Notes: a model not told the origin generated them from the letters alone. A stretch of 64,000 nucleotides of DNA from Actinokineospora diospyrosa (GCF_024171925.1 NZ_JAMTCO010000022.1:48468-112467), one strand, 5' to 3'; shown: positions 9,169-19,180, numbered from the stretch's first letter. Made by a program: numbers and translations.

Positions 9169-9222
9169 ATTCCCAGCCGTCCCCGGAGTTCCACGCTGTG
9201 GACCGGGGTGAAGGGGTGTGCT

Positions 9223-9972
9223 GTGCCGCAGTTGCGCGTCGGACCGGACGTCGACCTGTACTACGAGGATGTCGGAGCGGGACCGCCGGTGGTCCTGGTG
9301 CCGGGCTGGCCGCTGACCCTGGACTCCTGGGAGTGCCAGGTCGGCGCGTTCGCCGAGGCGGGCCACCGGGTGGTCGGCTACGACCGGCGCGGGTTCGGCC
9401 GCTCGACCCGCGCCTGGACCGGCTACGACGCGGCGACCCTGGTCGCGGACCTCGCGGGGCTGATCGAGCACCTGGACCTGCGGTCGGCCGTGCTGGTCGG
9501 ATTCTCCTCCGGCGCGGTCGAGGCCACCGGTTACCTCGCCACGCGTGGAACGGACCGGGTGCGCGGGCTGGTGCTGGGCGGCCCGCTAGCGGGCGCGGTC
9601 GAACTGGGCCGAGACCTCCAGGCAGCGGGTAGATGGCACCGGGTCGCCATGCTCGACGACGTCCTAACGCGGTTCTTCAGCGTCAACGGCGAGATCGTCC
9701 TGGATGAGGCAACACGAAGCCACCTCCTCCACTCGGCGGCAGGCTCATCAGCGCGCGGCACCCTCGCCGCGATCGACGCATGGGCGGATCCGACCGTCGA
9801 CTTGGCGGTTCCTGATGTGCCCGCTCTTGTCGTAGTCGGCGACAGCGACGCGGTAGCGCCAACGCGCCAGATCAGCGCGCCCACGGTCACCATCCCCAGC
9901 GGCCCCCACGCCGCGCACGTGACACACCCTCAGCAATGGAACGAGGCCGTGCTGGCTTTCCTTGCCAGCTAA
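9223..9972 (+). CDS. Alpha/beta hydrolase
   Basis: A 249-residue alpha/beta hydrolase. Seen: VPGWPLTLDSW near the oxyanion hole, the nucleophile elbow VGFSSGAVE, the acid in VVGDSDAVAP and the His in PSGPHAAHV. GTG 9223 is preferred over GTG 9208 because AAGGGG lies six bases upstream of it. It resembles the hydrolase at 4743, including the shared YDRRGFGRST and RGTDRV segments, so the two are probably paralogues that now face the same LAL regulator from both sides. Its stop overlaps the pirin stop by two bases (tail to tail). Confidence 0.9.
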   Translation: MPQLRVGPDVDLYYEDVGAGPPVVLVPGWPLTLDSWECQVGAFAEAGHRVVGYDRRGFGRSTRAWTGYDAATLVADLAGLIEHLDLRSAVLVGFSSGAVEATGYLATRGTDRVRGLVLGGPLAGAVELGRDLQAAGRWHRVAMLDDVLTRFFSVNGEIVLDEATRSHLLHSAAGSSARGTLAAIDAWADPTVDLAVPDVPALVVVGDSDAVAPTRQISAPTVTIPSGPHAAHVTHPQQWNEAVLAFLAS

Positions 9973-10937
9973 GGGTTACGCCGGGGCTTGATGGTGACAG
10001 GAGGCAAGGGCGGCGCAGGTAACCTCGCCGGGCTCCCGGTATAGCCCTCTACGCGGCCGAACTGCTCCGACTCGCTCTGCCACGCGTCCCGATAGGCGAC
10101 GATCTCCTCGTGGGAGCGGGCCACGAAGTTCCACCACATCAGAATCGGCTCACCGAACGGCGGCCCACCCAGCAGCAAGACTCGGGAAGGCTCATCACCG
10201 AGGTTGGTCAGTTCCAACTGCGTCCGCCCCACCCCGAGGTAGCCGAGGTCGGCGAGCCCAAGCGGGGATCCCCCCACACAGATGCGCCCGGTATCAAGCA
10301 GAACACCGTGCTCAAAGGTCGGATCAACCTCTAGCGTCACCCTGGAATGCGGCTCCACCACTAGTTCCGCGCCAAGCAACGGCGTGAACGTGACTACGGG
10401 AGATTTGCTACCCGCTAGCGCCCCAAGGAACACCCGCGCGACCGCACCCTCTAGCTCTACCGGCTCCGGCGCGTAGTGCTCGAACGCACGCGGGGCGTGC
10501 CGGTGCTCGTCCGGTAGCGCTACCCACAGCTGCACGCCGTGCAGGATCTCGGTGGCCGCCGTGGAGACCTCCGAGTGGCAGATCCCCGCGCCGCCGGTCA
10601 TCAAGTTGACCTCGCCGGGTCGGACCAACCCATGCGTGCCGAGGCTGTCGCGGTGCTCTATCTCCCCGGAGAACAACCAGCTCACCGTCTGCAACCCGGT
10701 GTGCGGGTGCGGCGCGACGTCCATCCCACCGGCTTCGGCGACCCGGTCCGGGCCGTAGTGGTCGACGAAGCACCACGCGCCGATCAGGGACCGGTGTCGC
10801 TGCGGCAGGGTGCGCCGGACCCGCATCGCGCGCGGACCGCCCAGCGGGACCTCCCGCGCGGTCAGCACCTCGACCCCGGGACCGGCCGGATCCGGCCTGC
10901 ACGACAGCGTCGCGGGCGCCGCCTCGGTGTTGCTCAT
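9969..10937 (-). CDS. Pirin family protein
   Basis: A 322-residue cupin-fold protein of the pirin family. The N-terminal half carries the metal-site signature [19 protein letters not shown] followed by EIEHRDSLG and a [11 protein letters not shown] motif; the C-terminal half is the pirin C-domain with [17 protein letters not shown]. Bacterial pirins have been described as quercetinase-like dioxygenases or redox-sensing regulators; which applies here cannot be told. ATG 10937 follows GGAGCCGGAGCCG. The gene is divergent from recQ and convergent with the hydrolase at 9223. Confidence 0.94.
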   Translation of the reverse strand: MSNTEAAPATLSCRPDPAGPGVEVLTAREVPLGGPRAMRVRRTLPQRHRSLIGAWCFVDHYGPDRVAEAGGMDVAPHPHTGLQTVSWLFSGEIEHRDSLGTHGLVRPGEVNLMTGGAGICHSEVSTAATEILHGVQLWVALPDEHRHAPRAFEHYAPEPVELEGAVARVFLGALAGSKSPVVTFTPLLGAELVVEPHSRVTLEVDPTFEHGVLLDTGRICVGGSPLGLADLGYLGVGRTQLELTNLGDEPSRVLLLGGPPFGEPILMWWNFVARSHEEIVAYRDAWQSESEQFGRVEGYTGSPARLPAPPLPPVTIKPRRNP

Positions 10938-11025
10938 CGGCTCCGGCTCCAGGTCGACGTCATGGCGCCAGGGTAGTTGTGCACAGGCCGCCCGCACCGA
11001 GCCGCGGCGAAATCCGTCGAGCCCG

Positions 11026-11031
11026 TACTAT
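11026..11031 (+). promoter_or_regulatory. Probable -10 element of a leaderless recQ transcript
   Basis: TACTAT lies seven bases before the GTG start of recQ, and no Shine-Dalgarno sequence is present. This spacing would place the transcription start on or next to the start codon, as is common in actinomycetes. No clear -35 was found. Confidence 0.45.
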
Positions 11032-11038
11032 CGCAGCC

Positions 11039-12904
11039 GTGTCCGGTGCCCCGCTCGAAACCAGCCCCGAGCCCGTCCCGAGTTCGGCCACGCGCGACGC
11101 GGTGACCGAGGTGCTGCGCCGGGTGTTCGGCTACGACTCCTTCCGCGGCGAGCAGGAGGACATCATCACCCACGTCGCCGACGGCGGCGACGCGCTGGTG
11201 CTGATGCCGACCGGCGGCGGCAAGTCGCTGTGCTACCAGATCCCGGCGCTGGTGCGGCCCGGTGTCGGTGTGGTCGTCTCGCCGCTGATCGCGCTCATGC
11301 AGGACCAGGTGGACGCGCTGCGCAACCTGGGCGTGCGGGCCGGGTTCCTCAACTCGACCCAGGACTCGAACAGCCGCCGCGAGGTGGAGACGGCCTTCCT
11401 CGACGGCGAGCTCGACCTGCTGTACCTGGCCCCGGAGCGGTTGCGGCTGGACTCCACGGTCCACCTGCTGGACCGGGGCAAGGTCGCCCTGTTCGCCATC
11501 GACGAGGCGCACTGCGTGTCCCAGTGGGGCCACGACTTCCGGCCGGACTACCTGGGCCTGTCCGAACTGCACGAGCGGTGGCCGGACGTGCCGCGCATCG
11601 CGCTGACCGCGACCGCCACCAAGGCGACGCACACCGAGATCGCGCAGCGGCTGAACCTGGGCGGGGCCAAGCACTTCGTCGCCAGCTTCGACCGGCCCAA
11701 CATCCAGTACCGGATCGTGCCCAAGGCCAGCCCCACCAAGCAGCTGCTCGACCTGATCCGCACCGAGCACGCGGGCGAGACCGGGATCGTCTACTGCCTC
11801 TCGCGCGCGACGGTGGAGAAGACCGCGCAGTTCCTGTGCGACAACGGGATCGCCGCCGTGCCCTACCACGCGGGGCTGGACGCGCGCACCCGGACGACCA
11901 ACCAGTCGCGGTTCCTGCGCGAGGACGGGCTGATCGTCGTGGCCACCATCGCTTTCGGCATGGGCATCGACAAGCCCGACGTGCGCTTCGTGGCCCACCT
12001 CGACCTACCCAAGTCCGTCGAGGGCTACTACCAGGAGACCGGCCGCGCGGGCCGCGATGGCCAGCCGTCCACCGCCTGGCTCGCCTACGGCCTCACCGAC
12101 GTGATCTCGCAACGCAAGCTGATCGAGAACTCCGAGGGCGACACCGCGCACCGCCGCAAGCTCAACCTGCACCTCGACGCGATGCTCGCGCTGTGCGAGA
12201 CGGTCGAGTGCAGGCGGGTGCAGCTGCTCAACTACTTCGGCCAGACCGGCGAGGCGTGCGGCAACTGCGACACCTGCATCACCCCGCCGGAGTCGTGGGA
12301 CGGCACCGTCGCCGCGCAGAAGCTGCTGTCCACGGTGTACCGGCTGGACAAGGAGCGCAACCAGCACTTCGGCGCCGGTCAGGTGGTCGACATCCTGCTC
12401 GGCAAGCAAACCGAGAAGGTCACCCAGCACCGGCATGACCAACTGTCGGTGTACGGCAAGGGAACCGAGCTGAAGGAAGGCGCCTGGCGCGGGGTCGTCC
12501 GGCAGTTGCTGGCGCAGGGCCTGCTGGACGTTGGCGGCGAGTACGGCACCCTGTCGCTGACCGGTGGCAGCGACGAGGTCCTGTTCAAGGGCCGCAAGGT
12601 GATGATGCGGCGCGAACCAGAGAAGGTTGCCCGCGCCTCTTACTCCCGCCCGTCGAAGGCGCCCGCGGTGGAGATGTCGCCCGAGGCGGCGCCGGTGTTC
12701 GAGGCACTGCGCGCGTGGCGAGGGGCTTCGGCGAAGGAACAAGGTGTCCCTGCCTACGTCATCTTCCACGACGCGACACTGCGCCAGATCGCGGCTATAA
12801 GGCCGCGACAGTTGTCCGACCTGGAAGGCATTACCGGTATCGGCGAGACCAAGCTCGAAAGGTATGGGCAGCAGATCCTCGACACCTTGGCAGACCTGCC
12901 CTAG
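11039..12904 (+). CDS. recQ: ATP-dependent DNA helicase RecQ
   Basis: A 621-residue RecQ helicase for repair and recombination at stalled forks. Seen: the motif 0 region ([10 protein letters not shown]), Walker A TGGGKS at 58-63, DEAH near 155-158, motif III LTATAT, helicase C motifs ([10 protein letters not shown], then [14 protein letters not shown] and [12 protein letters not shown]), the RQC zinc cluster (cysteines in CETVECRR and CGNCDTC), an RQC winged helix and a C-terminal HRDC domain (about 540-620). All core motifs are intact. GTG 11039 is chosen because a -10 element sits just before it and upstream residues lack family similarity. The gene is monocistronic and divergent from the pirin. 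Confidence 0.97.
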   Translation: MSGAPLETSPEPVPSSATRDAVTEVLRRVFGYDSFRGEQEDIITHVADGGDALVLMPTGGGKSLCYQIPALVRPGVGVVVSPLIALMQDQVDALRNLGVRAGFLNSTQDSNSRREVETAFLDGELDLLYLAPERLRLDSTVHLLDRGKVALFAIDEAHCVSQWGHDFRPDYLGLSELHERWPDVPRIALTATATKATHTEIAQRLNLGGAKHFVASFDRPNIQYRIVPKASPTKQLLDLIRTEHAGETGIVYCLSRATVEKTAQFLCDNGIAAVPYHAGLDARTRTTNQSRFLREDGLIVVATIAFGMGIDKPDVRFVAHLDLPKSVEGYYQETGRAGRDGQPSTAWLAYGLTDVISQRKLIENSEGDTAHRRKLNLHLDAMLALCETVECRRVQLLNYFGQTGEACGNCDTCITPPESWDGTVAAQKLLSTVYRLDKERNQHFGAGQVVDILLGKQTEKVTQHRHDQLSVYGKGTELKEGAWRGVVRQLLAQGLLDVGGEYGTLSLTGGSDEVLFKGRKVMMRREPEKVARASYSRPSKAPAVEMSPEAAPVFEALRAWRGASAKEQGVPAYVIFHDATLRQIAAIRPRQLSDLEGITGIGETKLERYGQQILDTLADLP

Positions 12905-13020
12905 GCAGGGCTACCGCCGCAACCGAACCGCACCCCGACCGCTACCGCCAACACCGCCACTCAGGTCTGCCTGGCCCCGGCCGATAACTCGCCAGGAAGC
13001 AACCAACGAAGGGTCGGCTG

Positions 13021-14622
13021 ATGGCGGCAGGGCGGCGTGGCGGTGTGCTGGGACGGTTCGACAATCTCCCAGTCGCCGCGAAGATCTTCAGTGCGGTGGC
13101 GGTGGTCATGGTGGCCTTCGTGACCGTCGTAGGCATCAGCCTGAACGGGTCGGGGCAACTCACCGACGGTGCGCGCGCGGTGTACGACCGCGGTGTGCAC
13201 GCCACGCAGACCCTGGCCAAGGTGCGGGCGGACATCCTCACCGACCGCAACTTCATGCTCAACTACTACATGTCCGACGCCGAGTGGCGGCCGAAGAACA
13301 AGGAGTCGATGCAGGCGCTCGACGCGCAGATCGCGGCCTCCTTCAAGACCTACGCGGGCGAGACCGCCGACCCCGCGACCCTCACCGCCCTCCAGAACAC
13401 CTGGAAGTCCTACCTCAGTGTCCGCGACCAGGAGATCCTGCCCGCCGCCGACACCAACAACCTGGACGCGTTCTGGGACGGGTACAACAAGGCCGACGAG
13501 CTGACCACCACCCTGGACAAGCAGTTCGACGCCCTCACCACCTCGCAGGCCAACGCCGCCGCCAACGCCGCAGCCGAGGTCGCCGACACCGGTAGCCGCA
13601 CCAACGCGCTCATCCTCGGTGGCGCGGGCATCGGCCTGCTGCTTGGCCTGCTGCTGGCCTGGCGGGTCGCCGCCGCCGTCACCGGCCCGCTGCGCCGGGT
13701 CACCTCCGTGCTCGAGGCCGTCGCCGACGGTGACCTCACCCGCCGGGCCGACGTGTCCAGCACCGACGAGGTCGGCCAGATGGCGTCCGCCCTCAACCGG
13801 GCGACCGACAGCATGCTCGACACCGTGCGCACCATCAACACCAACGCCGCCGCGCTGACCGGTTCCTCGCGCGACATGGCCACCGCGAGCGACATCCTCG
13901 CCCACGGTGCCGCGCAGACCGCCGAGCGCGCCGGCGCGGTCCGCCAGGCCGCCCAGGACGTCTCGCTGCACGTGCAGACCCTGGCCACCGCCTCGGAGGA
14001 GATGGGTGCCTCCATCCGCGAGATCGCCTCCAACGCCTCCGACGCGGCCCGGGTCGCCTCGGACGCGGTCGCCTCGGCGCAGGAGACCACCGAGATCGTC
14101 GGCAAGCTGGGCGAGTCGTCCACCGAGATCGGCAACATCGTCAAGGTGATCACCTCGATCGCCGAGCAGACCAACCTGCTGGCGCTCAACGCCACCATCG
14201 AGGCTGCTCGGGCCGGTGACGCGGGCAAGGGCTTCGCCGTCGTCGCCAGCGAGGTCAAGGACCTGGCGCAGGAGACCGCCCGCGCCACCGAGAACATCGC
14301 GACCCGCGTGCAGACCATCCAGGGCGAGACGTCCTCGGCGGTCGGCGCGATCGAGCGGATCTCGCAGATCATCCACCGCATCAGCGACTACCAGAACACC
14401 ATCGCCTCGGCGGTGGAGGAGCAGACCGCGACCACCAGCGAGATGAGCCGCAGCGTCTCCGAGGCCGCCGCGGGTGCCGACGCCATCGCCCAGACCGTCA
14501 CCGACGTGGCGGACGCGGCGTCGTCGACCAGCGACACCGTTGGTGCTTCCCGCGAGACCGCTGACTCCCTCGCCACCATGGCGGGCGAGCTCAACAGCGC
14601 GGTGACCCGCTTCCGCGTCTAG
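13021..14622 (+). CDS. Methyl-accepting chemotaxis-type receptor
   Basis: A 533-residue transducer: short cytoplasmic tail, membrane helix 1 (about 22-45), a periplasm-side four-helix-bundle-like sensor (about 46-195), membrane helix 2 (about 197-220, [16 protein letters not shown]), HAMP (about 220-275), and a long cytoplasmic signalling coil. The hairpin tip is canonical ([19 protein letters not shown], then [15 protein letters not shown]). No CheA, CheW or CheR genes are in the window. In non-flagellated actinomycetes such receptors may serve other signalling, so a chemotaxis role is uncertain. ATG 13021 follows GAAGGG seven bases upstream. A strong palindromic terminator follows. Confidence 0.93.
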   Translation: MAAGRRGGVLGRFDNLPVAAKIFSAVAVVMVAFVTVVGISLNGSGQLTDGARAVYDRGVHATQTLAKVRADILTDRNFMLNYYMSDAEWRPKNKESMQALDAQIAASFKTYAGETADPATLTALQNTWKSYLSVRDQEILPAADTNNLDAFWDGYNKADELTTTLDKQFDALTTSQANAAANAAAEVADTGSRTNALILGGAGIGLLLGLLLAWRVAAAVTGPLRRVTSVLEAVADGDLTRRADVSSTDEVGQMASALNRATDSMLDTVRTINTNAAALTGSSRDMATASDILAHGAAQTAERAGAVRQAAQDVSLHVQTLATASEEMGASIREIASNASDAARVASDAVASAQETTEIVGKLGESSTEIGNIVKVITSIAEQTNLLALNATIEAARAGDAGKGFAVVASEVKDLAQETARATENIATRVQTIQGETSSAVGAIERISQIIHRISDYQNTIASAVEEQTATTSEMSRSVSEAAAGADAIAQTVTDVADAASSTSDTVGASRETADSLATMAGELNSAVTRFRV

Positions 14623-14636
14623 AACTGATCTAACTC

Positions 14637-14666
14637 GATGGCCGGTGTCCTAGGACACCGGCCATC
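14637..14666 (+). terminator. Perfect palindromic hairpin after the chemoreceptor gene
   Basis: Arms GATGGCCGGTGTCC and GGACACCGGCCATC (14 bp each) are separated by TA, starting 14 bases after the stop. There is no T-tract, as is usual for actinomycete terminators. Confidence 0.75.
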
Positions 14667-14795
14667 GGCGTTTGTGCCACTCGCTGTGGGCGGGGTGTTC
14701 GGTGACACGTGCAGGCTCGCGCTCGGTGAGGCTGCCGACTTAGGCATCCACCCTGGAGGCGGTCGGTGATTTCTACCCGTTGGTGTTGGGAATGT

Positions 14796-14827
14796 AAGAG
14801 GGCGCCATCCGTGGATGGCGCCCTCTT
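14796..14827 (-). terminator. Hairpin after the mechanosensitive-channel-like gene
   Basis: A 15-bp perfect stem (AAGAGGGCGCCATCC / GGATGGCGCCCTCTT) with a two-base loop, just beyond the minus-strand stop at 14834. It reads AAGAGG...CCTCTT on both strands and so could act bidirectionally with the palindrome at 14637. Confidence 0.75.
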
Positions 14828-14833
14828 GGCCTA

Positions 14834-15754
14834 TCAGCGACTCGGTGGTGCTTGTCCGTACGGCGGGATCTGTCCGTAAGGGTGGTACCCCTGCGGCGGT
14901 GGCATAGGCATCGGCATCTGCCCGGTATTGCCCGTCATCGGCCCCGCGTAAGGGCCGCCGGGCGGGGGCATCGGCGGGAACTGGCGCGGGTCCATGTTCT
15001 CCCAAGCCTGGGACGGTGCCCCGGCGTGCGCCGGTTCCCTGGTCACCGGGTGGGCCTCCATGTGCTCGCGCATCTTCGGGATCTCGTGCTCGGCCTTGTC
15101 CAGCCAGCCCTCCCAGCGCCGCTGCATGGGCCGGATCAACCCACCACCGACCCCGACGACCGCGATCCCGCCCGCGGTCGCCAACACGGTGATCAGCACC
15201 GGCATGGTGACCGTAGTCGCCACCCCGATCTGGTTCAACGCGGCGATGATCCCCAACCCCACGATGAAGATCGACGCCGCGTTGGCCAGGGTCCGCCCGT
15301 AGGACAGCCCGCCGAGCACCGCGGTGATGAAGTCCCGCACCCCCCGCGCGATCGCCGCCGCGACCACCACGATCAGCACCGCCACCGCCGCCCTCGGCAA
15401 CCAGGCGACGACATCGCTCAGCAGCGCCGAGACCGGGTTGGTACCCCACACCGCGAAAGCGATCTGCAAGGTCACCAGCAAGATCGCGTAGTAGACCAAC
15501 TTGGCGATGATGTCGGACGCCTCGAACCGGGACCGGGCCAACACCTGGCGGATCCCCCCGCGCTCAACGACCCGCTCGAACCCCACCCGCCCCAACACCC
15601 GAGCCACAGCCTTGGCGACAACCCGCGCGACCACGTAGCCCACCGCGAGGATGAGCACGAACCCGACCAACCTCGGCACAAAGGTGATCACCATCCGCCA
15701 AGCATCGGAAAACCCCGCCCCAACATCGACGGCGGCCACATCGGACACGGCCAT
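14834..15754 (-). CDS. Mechanosensitive-channel-like membrane protein with Pro-rich tail
   Basis: A 306-residue membrane protein resembling the conserved TM-helix repeat (TM_helix/MscS-related) family. Hydrophobic segments are seen around residues 22-45, 85-105, 118-140, 155-175 and 185-210. Repeated elements (GYVVARVVAKAV and ARGVRDFITAVLG) resemble pore-lining helices. The C-terminal 80 residues form a hydrophilic, Pro/Gly/Met-rich tail (PPMPPPGGPYAGP, MPMPMPPPQGY), probably cytoplasmic and disordered. A role in osmotic or membrane-tension response is inferred from the family. ATG 15754 follows GAGGAG six bases upstream. It is single, with a strong terminator downstream. Confidence 0.82.
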   Translation of the reverse strand: MAVSDVAAVDVGAGFSDAWRMVITFVPRLVGFVLILAVGYVVARVVAKAVARVLGRVGFERVVERGGIRQVLARSRFEASDIIAKLVYYAILLVTLQIAFAVWGTNPVSALLSDVVAWLPRAAVAVLIVVVAAAIARGVRDFITAVLGGLSYGRTLANAASIFIVGLGIIAALNQIGVATTVTMPVLITVLATAGGIAVVGVGGGLIRPMQRRWEGWLDKAEHEIPKMREHMEAHPVTREPAHAGAPSQAWENMDPRQFPPMPPPGGPYAGPMTGNTGQMPMPMPPPQGYHPYGQIPPYGQAPPSR

Positions 15755-16312
15755 CCGCTACTCCTCGCACTCGTTCGGTAACCCAAGTCCCTCGATAATG
15801 ACCCGCCCACCCCGCCAACGCTCGCTGACCCCACACGACCGAGTGACACCATCAGCTCAGCGTGAGTTCGTCCACTTCGACCGGTCCCCCTGGCGGGCTG
15901 CTCGAAGTGCTGCCCCCTTTACTCCGACCACTGAACACGCGAAACCTGAGCCCGCGATCCCAGCCCCTCGCCCCCGACCGCCAACTCAGCCATCGCTCGC
16001 AGAACCCTTTCTGCATCACCCCGCCGATGCGACCAGCCCCAGCTCCCCAGCCAGTGGACACTCCCAGCCCAGCTTCCGTCAGGACGGGAAGCCGCTGGTG
16101 CCAGCCCGGCTGCCGTCAGGCTCGCCCCAGCTCGCAGTGCCAGCCCCTGGACACTCGGACCCCGCGGTGCCAACCCGCCCCCCCGTCAGGCGCCCCAACC
16201 CACAGTGCCAGCCCCTGGACACTCGGACCCCGCGGTGCCAACCCGCCCCCCGTCAGGTCCGCCTCAGCCCACTTTCCCAGCGCCTGGACAGTCGGAGTCG
16301 CTGGTGCCAGGT

Positions 16313-16457
16313 GCTCGATGGGGTGGACCTGTTTTGTGTGGGGGGACGGCAGCCGTAGCGTTTCCGCGCGGCAGGGCCAGTCTTTTGGGCCCCTGCTTTG
16401 CGGTTCTGCGTCGGGTGTCGTAGGGGCCCCGCGCAAAACAGGTCCACCGCATCGAGC
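16313..16457. repeat. 145-bp imperfect palindrome (copy B)
   Basis: The same length as copy A and its inverse complement inside (copy B reads GGCCAGTCTTTT where copy A reads AAAAGACTGGCC). The left arm starts GCTCGATGGGGTGG; the right arm ends CCACCGCATCGAGC with a few mismatches to the left arm. Confidence 0.88.
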
Positions 16458-16674
16458 AGAGCTCGAAAAGTCGCGGATCGGGCCCGATGTTGCCGCCAGG
16501 CAACGAGGCGTCCGATCCCCGGGTCGCCGAGCTCGCCGCCAGGCGACGAGGCCGACCCCATCCCTTGCCCCGCACCCCCAGCAACGGCCTACGCCAAGAT
16601 CAACCTGATCGAAAGCCCCCAAATACACAGCCTACCGAAACGCACCGACACACCGGGAGCAGTAACCAACGCCC

Positions 16675-16963
16675 TGTGGACAGCAGAAGGCGTTGTGGAA
16701 AAACAACTAGCGCAGAGCGCGCCCGACAAGATCATCCGTCGCAAGAGCCCCCGATATACAGCCTACCGAGAGGTGCCGACAGAACGGGAGAGGCGAGAAG
16801 CAGGCTGTGGACAGTCAGACCTGTTGTGGACAAACAACCGCAGACCACACCGCCCGCAAGATCAACTATCCGAGAAGCCCCCAATGCGCAGCCTACCGGG
16901 CAGCACCGACACAACGGGAGCGGCGAACAACGCCCTGTGGACAACAGAAGACGTTGTGGATAG
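16675..16963 (-). promoter_or_regulatory. Three pairs of DnaA-box-like 9-mers (copy B)
   Basis: On the plus strand: TGTGGACAG 16675 with TGTGGAAAA 16694; TGTGGACAG 16806 with TGTGGACAA 16825; TGTGGACAA 16936 with TGTGGATAG 16955. Each pair is again exactly 19 bp apart start to start. Two of the six are exact complements of TTGTCCACA; the others carry one or two changes. Confidence 0.55.
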
Positions 16964-16986
16964 TCAAACCCGAGCGCACCGCGAAG

Positions 16987-18564
16987 TTACCGGTGCAGCA
17001 TCCGGTGTGCTCCCCGCATGGCCGTCCTATAAACGCCCCCGTACCAACCCCAACTTCCCAACGCCGCTCGAGCTGCATTGGCCCCCGCCGCCCCGTGTAC
17101 ACCACCCCCCGGGTGCGCCGATGCCCCGGCCAAGAACAGCCTCTCCACCACCGTGTCTGCTCGTCCCAGTCCCGGCGTGGGGCGAAACACCAGTTGTTGG
17201 TGTATCCCGGCGGTTCCCGAATTGATCGCCCCGTCCACCAAGCTGGAGTTTCCCCTCTCCAAGTCGGTAGGCCCGGACACGTGCCTTCCCAGGATCAAGT
17301 CCTGGAACCCGGGCGCGTGCTTAGCGACAATCCTCTCTACCCCCTCCGCCCACGTGCGCAGCCGTTCGCGCGTCCAGTCGCCACCGCGCGGGACGTGGCT
17401 ATAGAGCCATGCGGATTCGGTTCCGGTGGGGGAGCGGCTGGGGTCGGTGGTGGTCATCTGGCCCAACAGCAGGAACGGGTGCTCTGGCACCCGCCCGCGG
17501 GCAAGATCCGCGTCCACCTGTACGAGTCCGTCCGAGTCGACTCCCAAGTGGATGGTTCCGGCGGCGGCGGCCTCGGGGGCGCGCCACGGGATGGGGCCGG
17601 ACAGTGCCCAGTCGATCTTGATGGTGGCGTCGTCCCAGTGGAACTTGGTGATGTCGGAGCGGAGGCTGGAGGGGAGGTGGTGTGGCTCTAGGAGGTCTCG
17701 GTAGAGCGTGGGGGCGGGGACATCTGCGAGTACGGCTTTGTGGGCGCGTATGTGGTCCCCGCCCGCGACCACCCCCATGGCCTTGCCGTTCGCCACTAGT
17801 ACGCGGGTCACCCGTCGCGAGCACTCCACTCGGCCGCCGAGGGATTCCAGGCGGCGGGTGAGGGCCGCGGTGAGGGAGCCCGCTCCGCCTTCGGGGGCCG
17901 GGAAGCCCACGTCCTGGCCGAGCATCGCCAGGAGCCACCCGAACACGGCGCTTCCGGCCTGGGTGGGGCCGAGGTCGGTGTGCATCGCGTTGCCCGCGAG
18001 CAAGATCCGTGCGCCTTCGCCCGCGAAGCGCTCCTCGCCGTACCTGCGCACGGGCATCATTGCGACTCGGGCTGCCCGTAGTGCGTCGCCTACGCCGAGT
18101 GTCGTCAAGAGGCCCAGCCCGGCTCGCACTGGAGGGAACGGGCCGAGCAGCGCTCGCAACACGTCGTCGCGAACGTCTCGGTACCGGGAGTACTCGGCTC
18201 GCCACGCAGCAGCGTCGCCCGCGGCGAAGGAGCCCACTGACTCCGCTGTTTGTTCCACGTCCCGTGATAGGAGTACCGCGCGGTCGTCTGGCAGCACATG
18301 CGCAAGCACTCCCGGTGCGTGCCGCCACCGCAGCCCGAATCGGCCTAGGTCCAGCCTCTGTATTGCGGGTGAGGCGGCTGCTAGAGGGTGGAAAGCGCTA
18401 TAGAGGTCGTGTTTGAAGCCCGGCACGGTCAACTCGGCAGTTCGCACTGCCCCGCCTGGTTCTGCAGCGGCCTCTAGCACTACCACTGACCAGCCTGCGT
18501 CAGCCAAGATGTTCGCTGCTACCAAGCCGTTCGGACCGCTGCCGATCACGACCGCGTCGGTCAT
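16987..18564 (-). CDS. FAD-dependent oxidoreductase, phytoene-desaturase-like
   Basis: A 525-residue flavoprotein of the NAD(P)/FAD amine oxidase/phytoene dehydrogenase group. The N-terminal dinucleotide fold is clear (VVIGSGPNGLVAANILADAG, then VLEAAAEPGGAVRT), and the C-terminal FAD signature (RLFLAGASAHPGGGVHGAAG) is present. Members desaturate carotenoids or oxidise other polyprenyl or lipid substrates. No crtB, crtE or cyclase genes are nearby, so a carotenoid role is not supported by context. ATG 18564 has GGAGG seven bases upstream; the ATG at 18579 lies upstream of that site. The stop is next to repeat copy B. Confidence 0.9.
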   Translation of the reverse strand: MTDAVVIGSGPNGLVAANILADAGWSVVVLEAAAEPGGAVRTAELTVPGFKHDLYSAFHPLAAASPAIQRLDLGRFGLRWRHAPGVLAHVLPDDRAVLLSRDVEQTAESVGSFAAGDAAAWRAEYSRYRDVRDDVLRALLGPFPPVRAGLGLLTTLGVGDALRAARVAMMPVRRYGEERFAGEGARILLAGNAMHTDLGPTQAGSAVFGWLLAMLGQDVGFPAPEGGAGSLTAALTRRLESLGGRVECSRRVTRVLVANGKAMGVVAGGDHIRAHKAVLADVPAPTLYRDLLEPHHLPSSLRSDITKFHWDDATIKIDWALSGPIPWRAPEAAAAGTIHLGVDSDGLVQVDADLARGRVPEHPFLLLGQMTTTDPSRSPTGTESAWLYSHVPRGGDWTRERLRTWAEGVERIVAKHAPGFQDLILGRHVSGPTDLERGNSSLVDGAINSGTAGIHQQLVFRPTPGLGRADTVVERLFLAGASAHPGGGVHGAAGANAARAALGSWGWYGGVYRTAMRGAHRMLHR

Positions 18565-18651
18565 CGCGCCGACCTCCATGCGACATAGACCCTTAGGGCA
18601 CCGCGTAGTGCGAGCGTCCAGGGTGGAGGATCACGGCGCACCGGCTCCAAA

Positions 18652-18972
18652 CTACGCCGGTGGGCTAGCCCGCCACTCTTCTTGCCAACCGTGGTGAGCG
18701 TCATAAGCGGTGGCCAAGAGGCGCAGTGTGTCCGAGTTGGCCACAACGATCTCCGCGCGCAGTAGCGGTGCTTTCTCGACGAACGGCACCGGCTCGCCCC
18801 CGTCCACCGGCCCCGCCGCCAGCAGCAGGCCACGGCCGTCGTCGGTACGCAGTACCCGCAGCCTGCCCAGCCGCTCGGCCTCGTCGAGCTGGGGGATCCG
18901 ACCCGCGGCTGCTCGGTGCTCGTCCTCGGTGAGGCGTTCGAGGAGGAAGGCTCGCAGACCGTCGAGGTTCAT
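18652..18972 (-). CDS. DUF6221-like protein
   Basis: A 106-residue protein whose ends fit the actinobacterial DUF6221 pattern: an N-terminal FLLERLTEDEHRAAAG and a C-terminal LRLLATAYDAHHGWQEEW segment, which in that family reads roughly LRLLA-Y-HP-Y-EEW. It has no signal peptide, membrane helix or catalytic motif, and the function is unknown. Start ATG 18972. It lies 87 bp upstream of the oxidoreductase on the same strand and may share its transcript. The family assignment is from remembered pattern and needs a profile search. Confidence 0.7.
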   Translation of the reverse strand: MNLDGLRAFLLERLTEDEHRAAAGRIPQLDEAERLGRLRVLRTDDGRGLLLAAGPVDGGEPVPFVEKAPLLRAEIVVANSDTLRLLATAYDAHHGWQEEWRASPPA

Positions 18973-19180
18973 GCGCGCTGACTACCCGCCACCGGGATCG
19001 GCCACACGTCGGGGTTAGGCTGCTCACGTATCCGAGTCGAGGTTGAGCACACAGCCCGCTCGTGGCTTCGGCGAGCCCGGACGACCAGCTTGATCGACCG
19101 TGACCGGCGCGGCCCGAACGTGAACACCGCTCCACCCCCGGCGCTAAGCTCCGCCGGTCGGGTCGACTAGGAGGCTAAGG

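Larger units (their letters stand above)
16100..16980 (-). repeat. Composite repeat, copy B (inverted relative to A and C)
   Basis: This copy reads on the minus strand in the same order as copy A: DnaA-like units (16980 down to about 16620), linker, 145-bp palindrome, then tandem units. Conserved pieces include the complement of GGCTTTCGATCAGG (near 16605-16620) and of CTGTGTATTTGGGGG. It has three paired-box units rather than two. Tandem units of 68 bp (motif CCCTGGACACTCGGAC at about 16145 and 16213) lie at the left end. Confidence 0.85.
15755..16986. other. Gene-free stretch: promoter region then inverted composite repeat
   Basis: About 1.2 kb between the divergently placed membrane protein and the convergent end of the oxidoreductase. 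Positions 15755-16100 hold the upstream region of the membrane-protein gene and C-rich sequence in which I see no gene. Positions 16100-16980 are repeat copy B. Several ORFs cross the region but are Pro/Arg/Ser-rich shadows that follow the repeats and have no recognisable domain. Confidence 0.7.

Noticed and set aside
12905..13020. A c-di-GMP riboswitch upstream of the chemoreceptor
   Set aside because: Only a loosely similar GGAAGCAACCAACG segment was seen; the conserved core of GEMM riboswitches is not present.
15651..17225. ORFs within repeat copy B
   Set aside because: Same reasons as for copy A; composition is Pro/Arg/Ser-rich and changes frame with each repeat unit.
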